17,896 bases of DNA, taken from the NCBI GenBank assembly GCA_026770585.1, contig MU646388.1:617428-635323 (forward strand), in the 5' to 3' direction. Both the position numbers and the translations under genes were made by a program. Positions within the stretch are counted from its first letter, which is position 1, and the number at the start of each line of letters is the position of its first letter. Source of the stretch: Baffinella frigidus. Its lineage: Eukaryota; Cryptophyceae; Cryptomonadales; Baffinellaceae. The notes under the pieces were generated by a model. The model was not told where the DNA came from, made no database searches, and worked only from the letters and a program-made list of their open reading frames with translations. Below are positions 17,832 through 17,896 of this stretch, piece by piece.

Positions 17832-17896
17832 TCGGGGTTTCGGGTTTGGGGTGAGGGGTGTTGGGTTTGGGGTTTGGGGTTTGGGGTTTGGGGTTT
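17832..17896 (+). repeat. TTTGGGG array running off the window
   Basis: TTTCGGG, GTGAGGG then TTTGGGG units to the last base. The window is cut inside the array. Confidence 0.95.

Noticed and set aside
17832-17896. Chromosome end (true telomere)
   Set aside because: The array is degenerate TTTGGGG and short, and similar arrays occur throughout the window inside introns. Nothing shows a chromosome end.
1-17896. tRNA, rRNA or snRNA genes
   Set aside because: No cloverleaf with conserved A/B boxes, rRNA core or Sm-site structure was recognised by eye; a covariance-model search was not possible.

Overview
The window looks like nuclear DNA of a single-celled eukaryote, most likely an alga. There is no bacterial-style gene packing. 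Coding sequence comes in short pieces bounded by GT/AG splice sites, and the spaces are filled with degenerate TTTAGGG repeats (the plant/algal telomere type; mostly CCCTAAA on the minus strand) and small inverted-repeat elements. A prasinophyte green alga or a dinoflagellate-like genome would fit, but the sequence alone does not settle this.

The central feature is one protein kinase gene on the minus strand, from about 16.7 kb (or at least 14.9 kb) down to a stop codon at 3867-3869. No single reading frame shows it. It appears when short open segments are read in order on the minus strand: two charged or coiled-coil exons, glycine loop, beta-3 lysine, alpha-C glutamate, hinge, alpha-E helix, catalytic loop, DFG, activation loop, DVWSLAC (subdomain IX), and the C-lobe to the final helix and stop. 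The sixteen catalytic-region exons are 28-106 bp. Their intron phases match at every joint except one, between the activation loop and subdomain IX, where an APE-containing piece is missing or unrecognised. The introns, up to about 2.4 kb, hold TTTAGGG arrays and MITE-like elements.

The most unusual structure is repeated splice junctions. Fragments of an exon's donor end, with the GT donor, recur in the intron downstream; fragments of its acceptor end, with the AG, recur in the intron upstream. At least eight exons show this. Several MITE-like elements end within about 1-16 bp of a real or copied splice site, as expected of introner-like elements.

Layout: 0-3.8 kb holds inverted-repeat elements plus weak exon candidates of a second minus-strand gene; 3.87-6.32 kb the kinase C-lobe exons; 6.32-7.33 kb the activation-loop exon and copies; 7.33-9.37 kb almost only mobile-element relics; 9.37-11.42 kb DFG and catalytic-loop exons with copies; 11.42-14.90 kb the N-lobe exons; 14.90-16.76 kb upstream coiled-coil exons, a minisatellite and elements; 16.76-17.9 kb elements and the start of another TTTAGGG array.
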